From Clostridium sp. AM49-4BH (lineage in GTDB: Bacteria > Bacillota > Clostridia > Lachnospirales > Lachnospiraceae): a stretch of DNA of 64,000 nt. How positions within the stretch are numbered: position 1 is the stretch's first letter; each line of letters opens with the position of its first letter. Below the pieces are notes generated by a model. That model ran no database searches and had not been told where the DNA came from. It saw only the letters and a list, made by a program, of their open reading frames with translations. The stretch covers positions 6,666 to 70,665 of the forward strand of contig NZ_QUFB01000011.1 in the NCBI RefSeq assembly GCF_003478335.1. The letters run 5' to 3'. Positions 8,818 through 17,433 of the stretch are shown here, in pieces. A program made the translations under genes and the position numbers.

Positions 8818-9245
8818 TGCAACACCTCTGCAAACAACACCACTCCTACCCCTACCAGCAAATAGGGTGCCAATGGGATCTCTAGATCTTTATCAACCCG
8901 GCAAACCATATACAAAATGCAGGCTGTAATAAAAACCATACTAAATGTCACCAACAGAACAAGCATATTCTGCCGCATCCCAAGTGCCAACTGTATCATG
9001 CCGATCATAATCGCATCACCTGTGCCAATTTTGTCTCTGCTTGCAATGCATAGCAGTTCAAGGAACGTACATAATACTGCTGCTCCCACAATTCGAATCG
9101 GCGTAAGGCATCCCATAACGCCCAATGCCACAGCGATATACAGTGTCGTGATCGCCACGACAATGGCAGGTATCCTTCGATAACGCAGATCATATACGCT
9201 GCATACGCCTAATGTCATTAACAAACTACTGTTTACAAATACCAT
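8814..9245 (-). CDS. Prepilin peptidase, A24 aspartic family (TadV/CpaA-like)
   Basis: A 143-residue polytopic membrane protein with the two catalytic aspartate motifs of A24 peptidases: YDLRYRRIP near residue 19, and IGTGDA (the GxGD motif) near residue 73. It lacks the N-methylation domain of PilD, as is usual for Tad systems. It would process the Flp pilin and TadE-type pseudopilins of this operon at the cytoplasmic face. GGGAGGGAG lies just before its ATG, and its start abuts the stop codon of the upstream gene. Confidence 0.9.
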   Translation of the reverse strand: MVFVNSSLLMTLGVCSVYDLRYRRIPAIVVAITTLYIAVALGVMGCLTPIRIVGAAVLCTFLELLCIASRDKIGTGDAIMIGMIQLALGMRQNMLVLLVTFSMVFITACILYMVCRVDKDLEIPLAPYLLVGVGVVLFAEVLQ

Positions 9246-9971
9246 CTACTCCCTCCCACATTTACTGCACGCGGGCAAATCCCCCACCTGCGATTTCTTT
9301 AATTTACGGATAGAACGACGCAGTCCCGCACAATCTTTCTCCTTATGATATCTATCACCATACGGCGTAATATACCATTGCATCTGTGCTGTTAGCTGCT
9401 GCCCATCCGCACACAATTCACATGCTTTGTACTTGCCGCCCGAACGATTACGTTCCTTTTCCACTAGTTTTCCTGTTACCTGACGGATCCCAAGCTTTAG
9501 ATATGTACAATCCAATCTAAGATGGTACACTGTCCCATTTCGGGCAAGATAGACGCAGCTATCCGCTGCTCGGTCTGTACTGATCATAGAATGTCCACTA
9601 TAATTGTGAAGCGGCATTCTTTGATACAGCGTTATTTGAAACCACTCACCGATCATCGGCACACTTTTTCGCCATATACACTCACAAGTTCCGCTGTCCC
9701 CCGATATTTTCCAGTTTACCAGCCATTTATCGCCCCTATCCGTTTGAAGTATTGGTGTTCTAATGCCCAAACTTTCATATCGCTCTGCCACCGTTACCAA
9801 TTGTTCCTGAATCTGCCTCTGCTCCTGCAAAATCTGAAACAGATACAAAAAGCTGCAAAACACTAAGAAAAAAATAGGAACAATAAATGTTGCTTCAACC
9901 GTCAATGCCCCACGGCACATGGTCAATCTGCTGTAATAATCCATGTTAGGATCTTGTTTGTTCTGATGCAC
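9246..9971 (-). CDS. TadE-like protein with duplicated Cys module (YHxxxxC...ACxxC)
   Basis: This protein has a prepilin-type segment GALTVEATFIVPIFFLVF followed by a large extracytoplasmic part. The C-terminal half holds two copies of a module: VYHLRLDCTYLKLGIR followed by ACELC, and RYHKEKDCAGLRRSIR followed by ACSKC. Each module has one Cys plus a CxxC pair and an invariant His, suggesting a small metal- or disulfide-stabilised fold. The start is uncertain. A GTG at 9971 has AGGTGG upstream, ATG at 9944 lacks a good site, and the open frame extends to 10046 across an inverted repeat arm. It is the fourth gene from the end of the Tad operon. Confidence 0.7.
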   Translation of the reverse strand: MHQNKQDPNMDYYSRLTMCRGALTVEATFIVPIFFLVFCSFLYLFQILQEQRQIQEQLVTVAERYESLGIRTPILQTDRGDKWLVNWKISGDSGTCECIWRKSVPMIGEWFQITLYQRMPLHNYSGHSMISTDRAADSCVYLARNGTVYHLRLDCTYLKLGIRQVTGKLVEKERNRSGGKYKACELCADGQQLTAQMQWYITPYGDRYHKEKDCAGLRRSIRKLKKSQVGDLPACSKCGRE

Positions 9972-10003
9972 CCAAATTACCACCTGCCTTTCCCAACAGA
10001 TTT

Positions 10004-10130
10004 GCAAAAAGTCGAGCAGGACATCCTCTGACATTAGGTTATGCAAAAGAGAGTCTGACCTATGATAAAGATTTTAATTCTTAGATTGTAAGCGCAGAAA
10101 TGCCAGAGAACATCCTGCTCGACTTTTTGC
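10004..10130. repeat. 30-bp inverted repeat around a 67-bp centre in the Tad operon
   Basis: The arms are 10004-10033 and 10101-10130. The outer 18 bases (GCAAAAAGTCGAGCAGGA and its complement) match perfectly and the inner 12 match partly. In mRNA this would be a long-stem hairpin in the spacer between the DUF5702 gene and the Cys-module TadE gene. It has no T run, so it is not an ordinary terminator. Confidence 0.75.
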
Positions 10131-10150
10131 TGTAACAAACAGCACTTCTA

Positions 10151-11863
10151 TTAATATTGATACATCACCTCTAACTGTCGCTGTTCCTGCACAACGCCCA
10201 ATTGGGACATACTCCAGAACAAAGACTGCCGATATACCACTTTCACTTTTGCCAGATCAATACATTGATCTATACAAAAAGTCTGGTTGTATCGCTCGCG
10301 AAGATCCGTCTCGATCAATGATATTGCTCGTTCCCGCATACTTTTCTCCACAGTCAAAGCCATAAGCATCCCTAAATACTGCATATATGACATCGCCTTT
10401 CCCGTTATGACACCACCGCCTTTCTTGTATATTTCTGCTTTTTTTCGCAAAAAGCTCTTTGAAACCATACATATTTCCGAATAACGCATTTGAAAAGATG
10501 CGTGCTGTTTGAATAATGGCACCTTATAACCACATAATAATGCAGTTATATCAATCAAGCTCTCCTCGACTGCCAAGATCAATAAAATAGTCTGGTTGAT
10601 TGCTTGTATGACCGGCGGAAGACCTGTTGCTCCCGCAATTACAGTCGCAGTGGCAAGACTTTCTGCTTTCAACTGCTCATCCGTATTCACGTACGCATAA
10701 TTAATCATTGTACGTAAAAGTAACATGCGATTTACAATGCCAAGCATACAGTCCTTTTCGTTTTCTTTCCCTTCGATCAGATATTCTAACCCGCATCTGG
10801 TCGACCGATTGCGATCCGTTGTATAGCAAGAAAACACACAAAAAGCATAACGCATAAGTAATAGTTTTTGTCCTGTTGGTGTTAAATTGCCCTGCAGATC
10901 AAAACTTTCTTTTGTACTCAAAAGTTCTTTTAACAGACCCGCCGCTTGTCCGATACTCTTGGCTTGCTGATCCTCTCCCGACAATTTCTCCGTGTCACAT
11001 ACCAACTGCAAGATGCCGTCTCTCATCAACTCGCAAAAACTTTCCAACGGATTACCATTTGCATGATCCTGCGTTGCCATACCGCCATCCCCATCCATGA
11101 CATTCCCAGAGGATCCCGCCTTTCTAACCGATCGCTTATTTGCTTCCGCAAACTGTCCATCTTCCCCATCAAACCTCCTATTTCCCCCGGCAAACTGACT
11201 GTCTGCCTTATCAGACTGTTTCTTTCTTTTAGGCGATGTTTTTTCCGGATCATCCATCTCCCCTTTCTCATACTTTTCGGTCTGCTCCAGTGATTTTGAC
11301 CACGCCGTGGTACCCTCTCGAAAAAGATCACGCAAACTATCTACTCCCACCTTTGAGTTTGTGGAATCGCCCTTTGTAAATAACCGATCCAAAACATCTT
11401 CTACCGTTTCACTTGCTAAAAACAACTTAATCTGACGATACAACTCCTCGCGGTCTGCCACACTCTTTATGTCCGCAATTGTGCAGGAAATGTCATGGAT
11501 ACGATATAAGTCAATATTTGCGGAAGACGCTGCCTTATCCTGCTGTCCCAAAGCTGTCTGCAACTGCCTTTCGATATTTCGCGACAATTCATCCTGATTC
11601 TTCTGACTATATCCTCCATAACCAAACAACCCATAATCTTCATACAATTCTCGATTGTATTCTCCAAACACTGCATGTAAAGCTCCTTTGGCCGAAAGTC
11701 TGGCATAACTTTCCCCTGTCAAAAAACGTACGTTCTCAATTGTGACTAGAACTAATGACAAGATCATCCCAAACAGCAGCGTCATAAATACGGTAATTGC
11801 ACCTTTCACAAAACACATCCCTCCTCTCACTTCCGGTTCCCTGCAAAATACATCCACCTCCAC
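10151..11863 (-). CDS. DUF5702 (TadG-like) Flp pilus-assembly protein
   Basis: Up to 570 residues. The N-terminus VKGAITVFMTLLFGMILSLVLVTIENVR is the prepilin-like helix typical of DUF5702 proteins. It is followed by a long extracytoplasmic region with a Lys/Asp/Gly-rich low-complexity linker (about residues 200-270), then a region of mixed helices. The C-terminus VVYRQSLFWSMSQLGVV is conserved-looking. The protein probably acts as a minor pseudopilin or envelope-spanning part of the Tad pilus. The start could be GTG at 11863 or ATG at 11818. AGAGGAGGG sits almost directly on the ATG, so the choice is open. Confidence 0.75.
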   Translation of the reverse strand: MEVDVFCREPEVRGGMCFVKGAITVFMTLLFGMILSLVLVTIENVRFLTGESYARLSAKGALHAVFGEYNRELYEDYGLFGYGGYSQKNQDELSRNIERQLQTALGQQDKAASSANIDLYRIHDISCTIADIKSVADREELYRQIKLFLASETVEDVLDRLFTKGDSTNSKVGVDSLRDLFREGTTAWSKSLEQTEKYEKGEMDDPEKTSPKRKKQSDKADSQFAGGNRRFDGEDGQFAEANKRSVRKAGSSGNVMDGDGGMATQDHANGNPLESFCELMRDGILQLVCDTEKLSGEDQQAKSIGQAAGLLKELLSTKESFDLQGNLTPTGQKLLLMRYAFCVFSCYTTDRNRSTRCGLEYLIEGKENEKDCMLGIVNRMLLLRTMINYAYVNTDEQLKAESLATATVIAGATGLPPVIQAINQTILLILAVEESLIDITALLCGYKVPLFKQHASFQMRYSEICMVSKSFLRKKAEIYKKGGGVITGKAMSYMQYLGMLMALTVEKSMRERAISLIETDLRERYNQTFCIDQCIDLAKVKVVYRQSLFWSMSQLGVVQEQRQLEVMYQY

Positions 11864-11918
11864 CCTTTCCGGATTTCTTCAGAAAACTTCCTCTAGTTCC
11901 ACACCTCAAACTTATGCT

Positions 11919-12116
11919 CTACTTCTTTTTGATCGATATTCCTGTATTGATCTTACTCGCACCGGAATTAATCTGTTGAAATGCGTTTGTCACAATCGCC
12001 GTAATCTGCTCTCTGAAAATAACAACCAGCATGATCAACACAACCAAAATCAATATGATCTCTACAACTCCGATTCCCGATTCGTCTTTCCAAAATTGTT
12101 TCCATCTGTTCTTCAT
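11919..12116 (-). CDS. Flp1-family type IVb pilin
   Basis: A 65-residue prepilin: a leader with KDESGIG, the conserved V-VE-I-L-I segment (GVVEIILILVVLIMLVVIF) forming the polymerising helix, and a short polar tail ending in lysines. This is the major pilin candidate. The prepilin peptidase encoded downstream would cut after the glycine of the leader. It sits between tadC and the DUF5702 gene, and its high copy need may be met by a strong internal ribosome site (AGAAAGGAA). Confidence 0.88.
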   Translation of the reverse strand: MKNRWKQFWKDESGIGVVEIILILVVLIMLVVIFREQITAIVTNAFQQINSGASKINTGISIKKK

Positions 12117-12131
12117 ATTCTTTCCTTTCTG

Positions 12132-13486
12132 CTACATGGAGCGGAATGCTGCATATAAAATCATCACAAACACAATCAGCAGCATTAACATCATGGGAAA
12201 CAGCATTTTTGTTCCTGCCTTTTCTCCTGCCTCCTTAGCCTGTTCCTTGCGTTTTTGAAACGCATCCTGTGCTTCCTGTTCCAAAAGGCGCAACATATCT
12301 GCTGAACCTTTCCGAAGATTTTGTGTCAAAAGTGCACTGAATTTCATATAGCAAAGAATGCCTGTCCGCTTTGCAAATAATTCATAGGCACGTTCTTCAC
12401 CCATTCCATTCTGCATCTCACGTTCTGTCACACTCATCTCCTCATACAAATAACGTTTTGCTTGCTTTCTATCCAGACCCGATTGATAATCGTCTGTCAT
12501 TTTGATCCATGCGCTCTTGATCGTCATGCCGGCCCCCACTAACAGAACAAACTGTTCCACCATTTCCGGGTAATCCTTACATAGTTCCTCATCCCGTTTA
12601 CGGACATTTTGCTGCATCTGACTATTGTAAAGCAGCATTCCTGCAATCGCTGCCAAGATCATCCCCACCACGCATGGCACCAAATAAGAATCTGTTTTAT
12701 CACGATAAGTAATCTCTCGTCCCTCCACCCTTGTCGGAAGAAAGATTCTTTTATCGCTTGCAGTATCCTCAAGCCGCTTATTAAATGCAGCCTCCCATTT
12801 TTGAAGCCACTGTTCAAACTTTGTCCGTTGTGGCGGCTGTATGGTTAATTCTAAAACGACACTCTCCTGCACATCTTCACAAGACAACTCTGCAGTGATT
12901 TCTGTTTTGTACGGCTTAATAATCTCAGCCCATACAATCTCGCCATTATCTGTAATCAATCCCTCCTTATCTAACTGCCATGCCACTTGCACCATTGTAT
13001 CCGGAACTGTTTCTATCAGATTTAATGAAGATGTGATATTATCCGCCGAATTATTTTCACCAAGATATAACTTTTGCACCTTTTCTCTCGCGATCGCAAA
13101 TTGCTCCTTGATCTCATGCTTTGTCAATTTACGTGCAGGAAGTTTAACCGTATAATCCTGCTTACCATCCTCTGTCTCAATCTGCATTTCAATGGTCTTA
13201 TCTCTGCCACCAGCCTCAGAACGCTCCATCATATTTCCATGCCAAATCTCATGCTTTTTTGATGAAGATATAACAAACAATGCACATAACACTCCTGCGA
13301 CCACCATTCCGGTCAATGCATACCTGGCACTCTTTCGAAGAATATTACAAACAATTCCTCCGTTCCTTTACCAACATACAACTTAGATAACGATGTCAAC
13401 TGTTTCTCGCAAAACCTTGAACGCAGCCACGATATGATAACTGAAAATGAATGTTCCAATTTGTTTGATCTTCCCTGATAATTCAT
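12132..13486 (-). CDS. tadC: TadC-like type II secretion F-domain membrane protein (apparent frameshift near 13340)
   Basis: The main frame (12132-13316) encodes 394 residues: one N-terminal membrane helix, an extracytoplasmic insert of about 150 residues, a second helix near residue 225, the T2SSF domain (EMVEQFVLLVGAGMTIKSAW), and a final helix. It has no good start codon, only TTG at 13316. Directly upstream, a 57-codon frame (13486-13313) starts with ATGA overlapping the tadB stop and contains KLYVGKGTEELF, which resembles the juxtamembrane start of Clostridial TadC proteins. Adding one base around 13335-13350 would fuse the two frames into one normal tadC. The fusion is inferred. It forms the inner membrane platform together with TadB. 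Confidence 0.65.
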
Positions 13487-14214
13487 ATCTCAATACGACT
13501 GATGCGATCGATCCAATATGCTGCTGCCAGATAAACAAGTAAAAGAACTGCCATAACAGGGCGTCCTTCCCAACGATATAACGGATCTAAAAATCCCGGA
13601 GAGAACACCCAGAAATACAATATAATGGCTAACGGCATCAGTTTCATAATCTGTGCCTCCATTTGTTTTCCTGCGATCATCACCAATATTTCCCGTTTGA
13701 CCTCCATTTTTTCACTAATCCTATCTGCAGTCATTCTTGTAATCGCTATCAAATCTCCTCCTGTTCTCTTTGCAATATGTAAGACTTGCGCAAAACGCAT
13801 AACGTCCTCCACTTGCGTCAATTGCCCAAACCGATAAAAAACCTCTTCTATCGGTTGATTTAACTGCAATTCATATGACATCCTCTGCATCTGTGGCACC
13901 AAAACGGAATGTTCCCCGTAAAGCAATACCAGATCTTTTTGTGATTCTTCCAAAGCATTTTCCATAGAATAACCGGCCTGTAATGCGGCTGCGATTCCCT
14001 GTAATCCTTCACGAAACTCGATACTGATCTGGTTTTGCCAGCGTCTTTTGGCTCGTTTCTTCTCTGTGATCACGCCATAGATCGCAGTCGCCAAACTCAC
14101 AAGTACACACAACCATAGACTTCGAAAGAAAAGTAAAACAATTCCAGCCCCCTGTATGCCCCATATTCCAAAGCATTTGATGAGTTCGAAATATCTGCTG
14201 CGTCCTTTCACCAA
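13483..14214 (-). CDS. tadB: TadB-like type II secretion F-domain membrane protein
   Basis: A 243-residue inner membrane platform protein. Two hydrophobic segments are near the N-terminus, the cytoplasmic T2SSF domain runs from about residue 65 (EFREGLQGIAAALQAGYSMENAL) to 175 (AKRTGGDL...MTADRISEKMEVKREI), and two membrane helices follow. It would couple the TadA ATPase to pilin extraction. The start is TTG at 14214 or GTG at 14211, with GGGGTGA upstream. Its stop overlaps the next start as ATGA. Confidence 0.88.
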   Translation of the reverse strand: MVKGRSRYFELIKCFGIWGIQGAGIVLLFFRSLWLCVLVSLATAIYGVITEKKRAKRRWQNQISIEFREGLQGIAAALQAGYSMENALEESQKDLVLLYGEHSVLVPQMQRMSYELQLNQPIEEVFYRFGQLTQVEDVMRFAQVLHIAKRTGGDLIAITRMTADRISEKMEVKREILVMIAGKQMEAQIMKLMPLAIILYFWVFSPGFLDPLYRWEGRPVMAVLLLVYLAAAYWIDRISRIEI

Positions 14215-14302
14215 ATCACCCCTTTTGTCGAAATGTACTGTTGCATTCCCTCCATCAGATCTCCTGCCTATGAAAATATTACGATTTTTCCATCATCTTC
14301 CC

Positions 14303-15574
14303 CTATCCACAAGGAACTTTTACACCTGCTAATTCTAATTTTGTGGTTTGACTTAATTTAGCGCCCGTCCACTGCAGATTTCCTACGACAGTTCCATCCT
14401 CTGCTTCCCCTCGTTCCTGAAATTGAAATATGTCCCGCAGAACAATATGCCCTTCTTGCATCCCTGCGACCTCGGCTATCGTTAAGACTTTCCGGCTGCG
14501 ATCACGCAACCGCCCCAATTGCACCACAATATCAATTGCAGAAGCTATCTGGCTGCGTACTGCTTCAAGGGGAATGTCCATCCCCATAAGTACCAATGTC
14601 TCCAATCTGTTCAACATATCCTGTGGACTATTGGCATGCCCTGTAGACAAACTTCCATCATGTCCGGTATTCATTGCTGTCAGCAACTCACACGCTGCCG
14701 CATCTCTCACCTCTCCCAAAATGATTCGATCCGGCCGCATGCGCAATGCTGATCGCAACAAATCCCGAATAGATACTGCATTCTTCCCCTCCAAATTAGC
14801 CTCCCTGGCTTCCAGTCTGACTAAATTGGCAATTCCCTGTATCTGCAGCTCCGCAGAATCCTCTACGGTGATCAAACGTTCCGTCTCCGGAATGAAGCAT
14901 GACAGTGCATTTAAGAAGGTAGTCTTTCCGCTGCCGGTACCTCCACTTATAAATATGTTGTATCCGGCTATAACAAGACTTTTTAGGAATTCTGCCGCCT
15001 CTCGTGTTATCGAGCCAATCTCGATCAATGTTTGGATCGTGATCGGCTGATTCGGAAATTTACGAATTGTCAAAATAGGTCCATTGATCGCAACCGGAGG
15101 TAATACCACATTTACACGTGATCCATCCTCCAGCCTGACATCCACAATCGGACTTGCCTCATTGACAACACGATTCATTCTGCTGACAATCTGTTGAATA
15201 ACATCCTCTAATTTCGACTGACTGGAAAAACTATGTGGATAGCGGTATAGTCTTCCCGCCTTTTCGATAAAGATTGTCTGATAGCCATTCACCATGATCT
15301 CTGTGACATCATCTTGTTCCAGAATTTCCTGTAAAATATCCAATTTACGCAGTGAATTAAAAATCCCCTGTATCATTTCCTGTTTCTGAGTAACGGAAAA
15401 ATACATTTCATGCCCCAGATCAAGCACCCGCTGCTGGATCATGTCCTTGATTTCTTCATCAGAAACAACACGTTCGCGATTCATGCATCGGATAATATCT
15501 TCCCTGATACACTCCTTGATCTTTGTCAGATCCTGCCGCGATTGACTGCCACATACTGCATCTTTGCCAGACAC
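14303..15574 (-). CDS. tadA: CpaF/TadA secretion ATPase
   Basis: A 423-residue hexameric ATPase that powers Flp pilus extension (and perhaps retraction). Walker A is ISGGTGSGKTT near residue 212. The Walker B and His-box region includes RMRPDRIILGEVRDAAACELLTAMNTGHDGS. The N-terminal domain starts with a helical region and IMVNGYQTIFIEKAGRLY. The GTG at 15574 is preferred because AAGGAGG lies about 9 nt upstream. It overlaps tadZ by 49 nt, supporting co-transcription. Confidence 0.95.
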   Translation of the reverse strand: MSGKDAVCGSQSRQDLTKIKECIREDIIRCMNRERVVSDEEIKDMIQQRVLDLGHEMYFSVTQKQEMIQGIFNSLRKLDILQEILEQDDVTEIMVNGYQTIFIEKAGRLYRYPHSFSSQSKLEDVIQQIVSRMNRVVNEASPIVDVRLEDGSRVNVVLPPVAINGPILTIRKFPNQPITIQTLIEIGSITREAAEFLKSLVIAGYNIFISGGTGSGKTTFLNALSCFIPETERLITVEDSAELQIQGIANLVRLEAREANLEGKNAVSIRDLLRSALRMRPDRIILGEVRDAAACELLTAMNTGHDGSLSTGHANSPQDMLNRLETLVLMGMDIPLEAVRSQIASAIDIVVQLGRLRDRSRKVLTIAEVAGMQEGHIVLRDIFQFQERGEAEDGTVVGNLQWTGAKLSQTTKLELAGVKVPCG

Positions 15575-16476
15575 TCCTCCAATCCCTCCTTTTTAAGCAA
15601 TGCCTCCCAGGATTTACACTTGCATTGCTGAGATCTCGTCGCAGGCTGCGGCACGAATAACTTATCCATGCATTTCAACAATTCCATCGAACCATCCCCG
15701 AAAAATCCAATATCAAAGACAACTTTTTCATACTCTGTATCTTCTGCCAATACGAGCAGCAGTCGTTCCAAGTCTTTCGCAGATAATTCATACAGATCCC
15801 TGTAATCCTCCACTGCAGCAATCCCTTCTATTGTTCCAATGCGACGAATAAGCGACTGTAACTTGACCGCTGTTTTCTCCTGTCTCTGCCGCAGAAAAAA
15901 GATCAGGTCTGACATTCCTCTGCACATATTGGCATTCCATATGTCATGATTGCGCTCATCATCTATCAGAACCTTTCCATCAAACACTTCAAAGTTCAGA
16001 TAAAGACAACGGGTCTGTGCACTATACTTTTGAGCCAATTGTAGTGCCATCGATGTCACACCAGCTCCACCATACGGTGCAAATACTCCGACAAACTCCG
16101 TCCCCTTCATCTGCTTTTTGGGAAGGGGAACCTTAAGTTCCTCATCGTCAGCCACGATCGCCAGTACCTCCTGCAACATACTTTCCGCAGATTGATACTT
16201 AAACAACACGGCCTGTCCATTGTCTTCTCTGACACATTGTCCATCGGACAGCAATATTAAGCGGTGAATACCATGGTTGATCCCGCGAAACAGTTCCCAG
16301 TCCCGCTCTCCGGTAATCAACAGCTCCGTTCCCTGTCCTATCAAAAATTTGCGCAGGCTCTCTTCACTTGTAAACAACCGGACATCAAACAAATTCTTTT
16401 GATGCTGACAAAAGTAGTCAGCCAAACGTCTCGTATAACCTTCCTCATCATACATTGCTACAACGATCTTCTTCAC
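15526..16476 (-). CDS. TadZ/CpaE-like P-loop protein, first gene of the Tad operon
   Basis: A 316-residue protein with an N-terminal receiver-like domain of about 110 residues (MKKIVVAMYDEEGYTRRLADYF) and a C-terminal MinD/ParA-like domain from about residue 128. The expected deviant Walker A (KGGxGKT) reads YGGAGVTS, so both signature lysines are missing and ATP hydrolysis is unlikely; TadZ proteins with altered P-loops are known. It would position the pilus machine at the membrane. GTG at 16476 follows GGGAGG by 7 nt. Confidence 0.75.
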   Translation of the reverse strand: MKKIVVAMYDEEGYTRRLADYFCQHQKNLFDVRLFTSEESLRKFLIGQGTELLITGERDWELFRGINHGIHRLILLSDGQCVREDNGQAVLFKYQSAESMLQEVLAIVADDEELKVPLPKKQMKGTEFVGVFAPYGGAGVTSMALQLAQKYSAQTRCLYLNFEVFDGKVLIDDERNHDIWNANMCRGMSDLIFFLRQRQEKTAVKLQSLIRRIGTIEGIAAVEDYRDLYELSAKDLERLLLVLAEDTEYEKVVFDIGFFGDGSMELLKCMDKLFVPQPATRSQQCKCKSWEALLKKEGLEECLAKMQYVAVNRGRI

Positions 16477-16634
16477 CTACACACCTCCCATTTACAACTT
16501 GACAGTAAGATTACAGTTCCCATTCGTATCTTCACCGTCTCCGTCCCTATTCGCTATCCCAAGCTTTCCGGCTGCAGGTACTCCCAACATGCCTTTGCAC
16601 TCCTGCAGACATCAGCTTGGTGAAGCGTGCCGCA

Positions 16635-16664
16635 ACTATAGCACCCCACTTCCGGCCCTGTCAA
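16635..16664 (-). promoter_or_regulatory. Promoter of the Tad pilus operon
   Basis: Minus-strand TTGACA (16664-16659), 18-nt spacer, TATAGT (16640-16635). This is followed by a leader of about 150 nt before the tadZ start. Confidence 0.65.
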
Positions 16665-16701
16665 CTGGTACAATTTTTGTGCAAATATGCCAAATCTATA
16701 T

Positions 16702-16971
16702 CTAGACTATTAGTAAAATCCAACGAAAACAGTATAAAAGGAACACCCCTGCCAACCCGAAAAATGCCGAAATTGTCAGGCTGATTTCGTTAATATTGAC
16801 GATAAGATTTTCGTTCAGATAACACATAAAAAAATTGCAGACATATAGAACAATAAGGCCTGACAGACATCGGAGCAACACTTCCGAAAGGTACTGCATC
16901 CAGGACAAAGCCCCATACCCAATTACCTTGACCACCAAAAACGCAATTACCACAATCAACATGGCAAACAT
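16702..16971 (-). CDS. bofA: BofA-family membrane protein (pro-sigma-K processing inhibitor-like)
   Basis: An 89-residue membrane protein with about three hydrophobic segments. The C-terminal half, NENLIVNINEISLTISAFFGLAGVFLLY, follows the BofA pattern of a polar IN-N-IT turn, a GLxGV motif and a final helix. In Bacillus, BofA holds the SpoIVFB protease inactive in the forespore outer membrane, and many Clostridia keep a homologue without full sigma-K signalling. Here it stands alone, divergent from a DUF2508 gene, whereas recR-yaaL-bofA run in one direction in most Firmicutes. Confidence 0.75.
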   Translation of the reverse strand: MFAMLIVVIAFLVVKVIGYGALSWMQYLSEVLLRCLSGLIVLYVCNFFMCYLNENLIVNINEISLTISAFFGLAGVFLLYCFRWILLIV

Positions 16972-17103
16972 AGCAATCTACCCCTTTCTTTCTGTCATTT
17001 TTTTCAGATAACACTATATATTTATTCGTTTTATTCTTTTTTAGGACAGGAATAAATTAACAGTATTTGGTCTATACTATTACAAAAGATGGAGGTAGAA
17101 AGG

Positions 17104-17433
17104 ATGAATGTAGCCATGAGATTATTGGAAAAGAAAAAGGAACTTCCCAAAAAAGAAAAGTTCCTTAAAAAATCATTATTAGAAGCACAAAAAAATCTGA
17201 CAGATGCGTATGCCGGGCTGGATTCTGTGCAGGAGCCTGACTTGATCGACAGTTACATCTATCAATTGAACGCTGCCTATCTGCGTTACCGCGTACTTTT
17301 GCGCGATGTAAAAGCACTTACTTCGGACGAAGTGCATCAAACACCCCATATAGATTCAGAAATCCATATCCCCACATTCGATTTGGAAACTCGCGCCCTG
17401 TCCGATCTGTCCCCCGGATCAAATACTTTTTAA
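17104..17433 (+). CDS. DUF2508 (YaaL-like) protein
   Basis: A 109-residue soluble, mostly helical protein. The core QKNLTDAYAGLDSVQEPDLIDSYIYQLNAAYLRYRVLLRDVK carries the DUF2508 signature (dPdLID-xIY-l-Aae-RY-yLL). The function is unknown; it is usually located between recR and bofA. ATG at 17104 has GGAGG 8 nt upstream. The last 38 codons (17318-17433) run antisense into the 3' end of the S8 protease gene and encode a tail beyond the family domain, so the natural stop may have been lost in a rearrangement. Confidence 0.75.
   Translation: MNVAMRLLEKKKELPKKEKFLKKSLLEAQKNLTDAYAGLDSVQEPDLIDSYIYQLNAAYLRYRVLLRDVKALTSDEVHQTPHIDSEIHIPTFDLETRALSDLSPGSNTF

Noticed and set aside
14430..15050. 206-codon plus-strand frame opposite tadA
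   Set aside because: Antisense shadow of the ATPase gene, without start signals.
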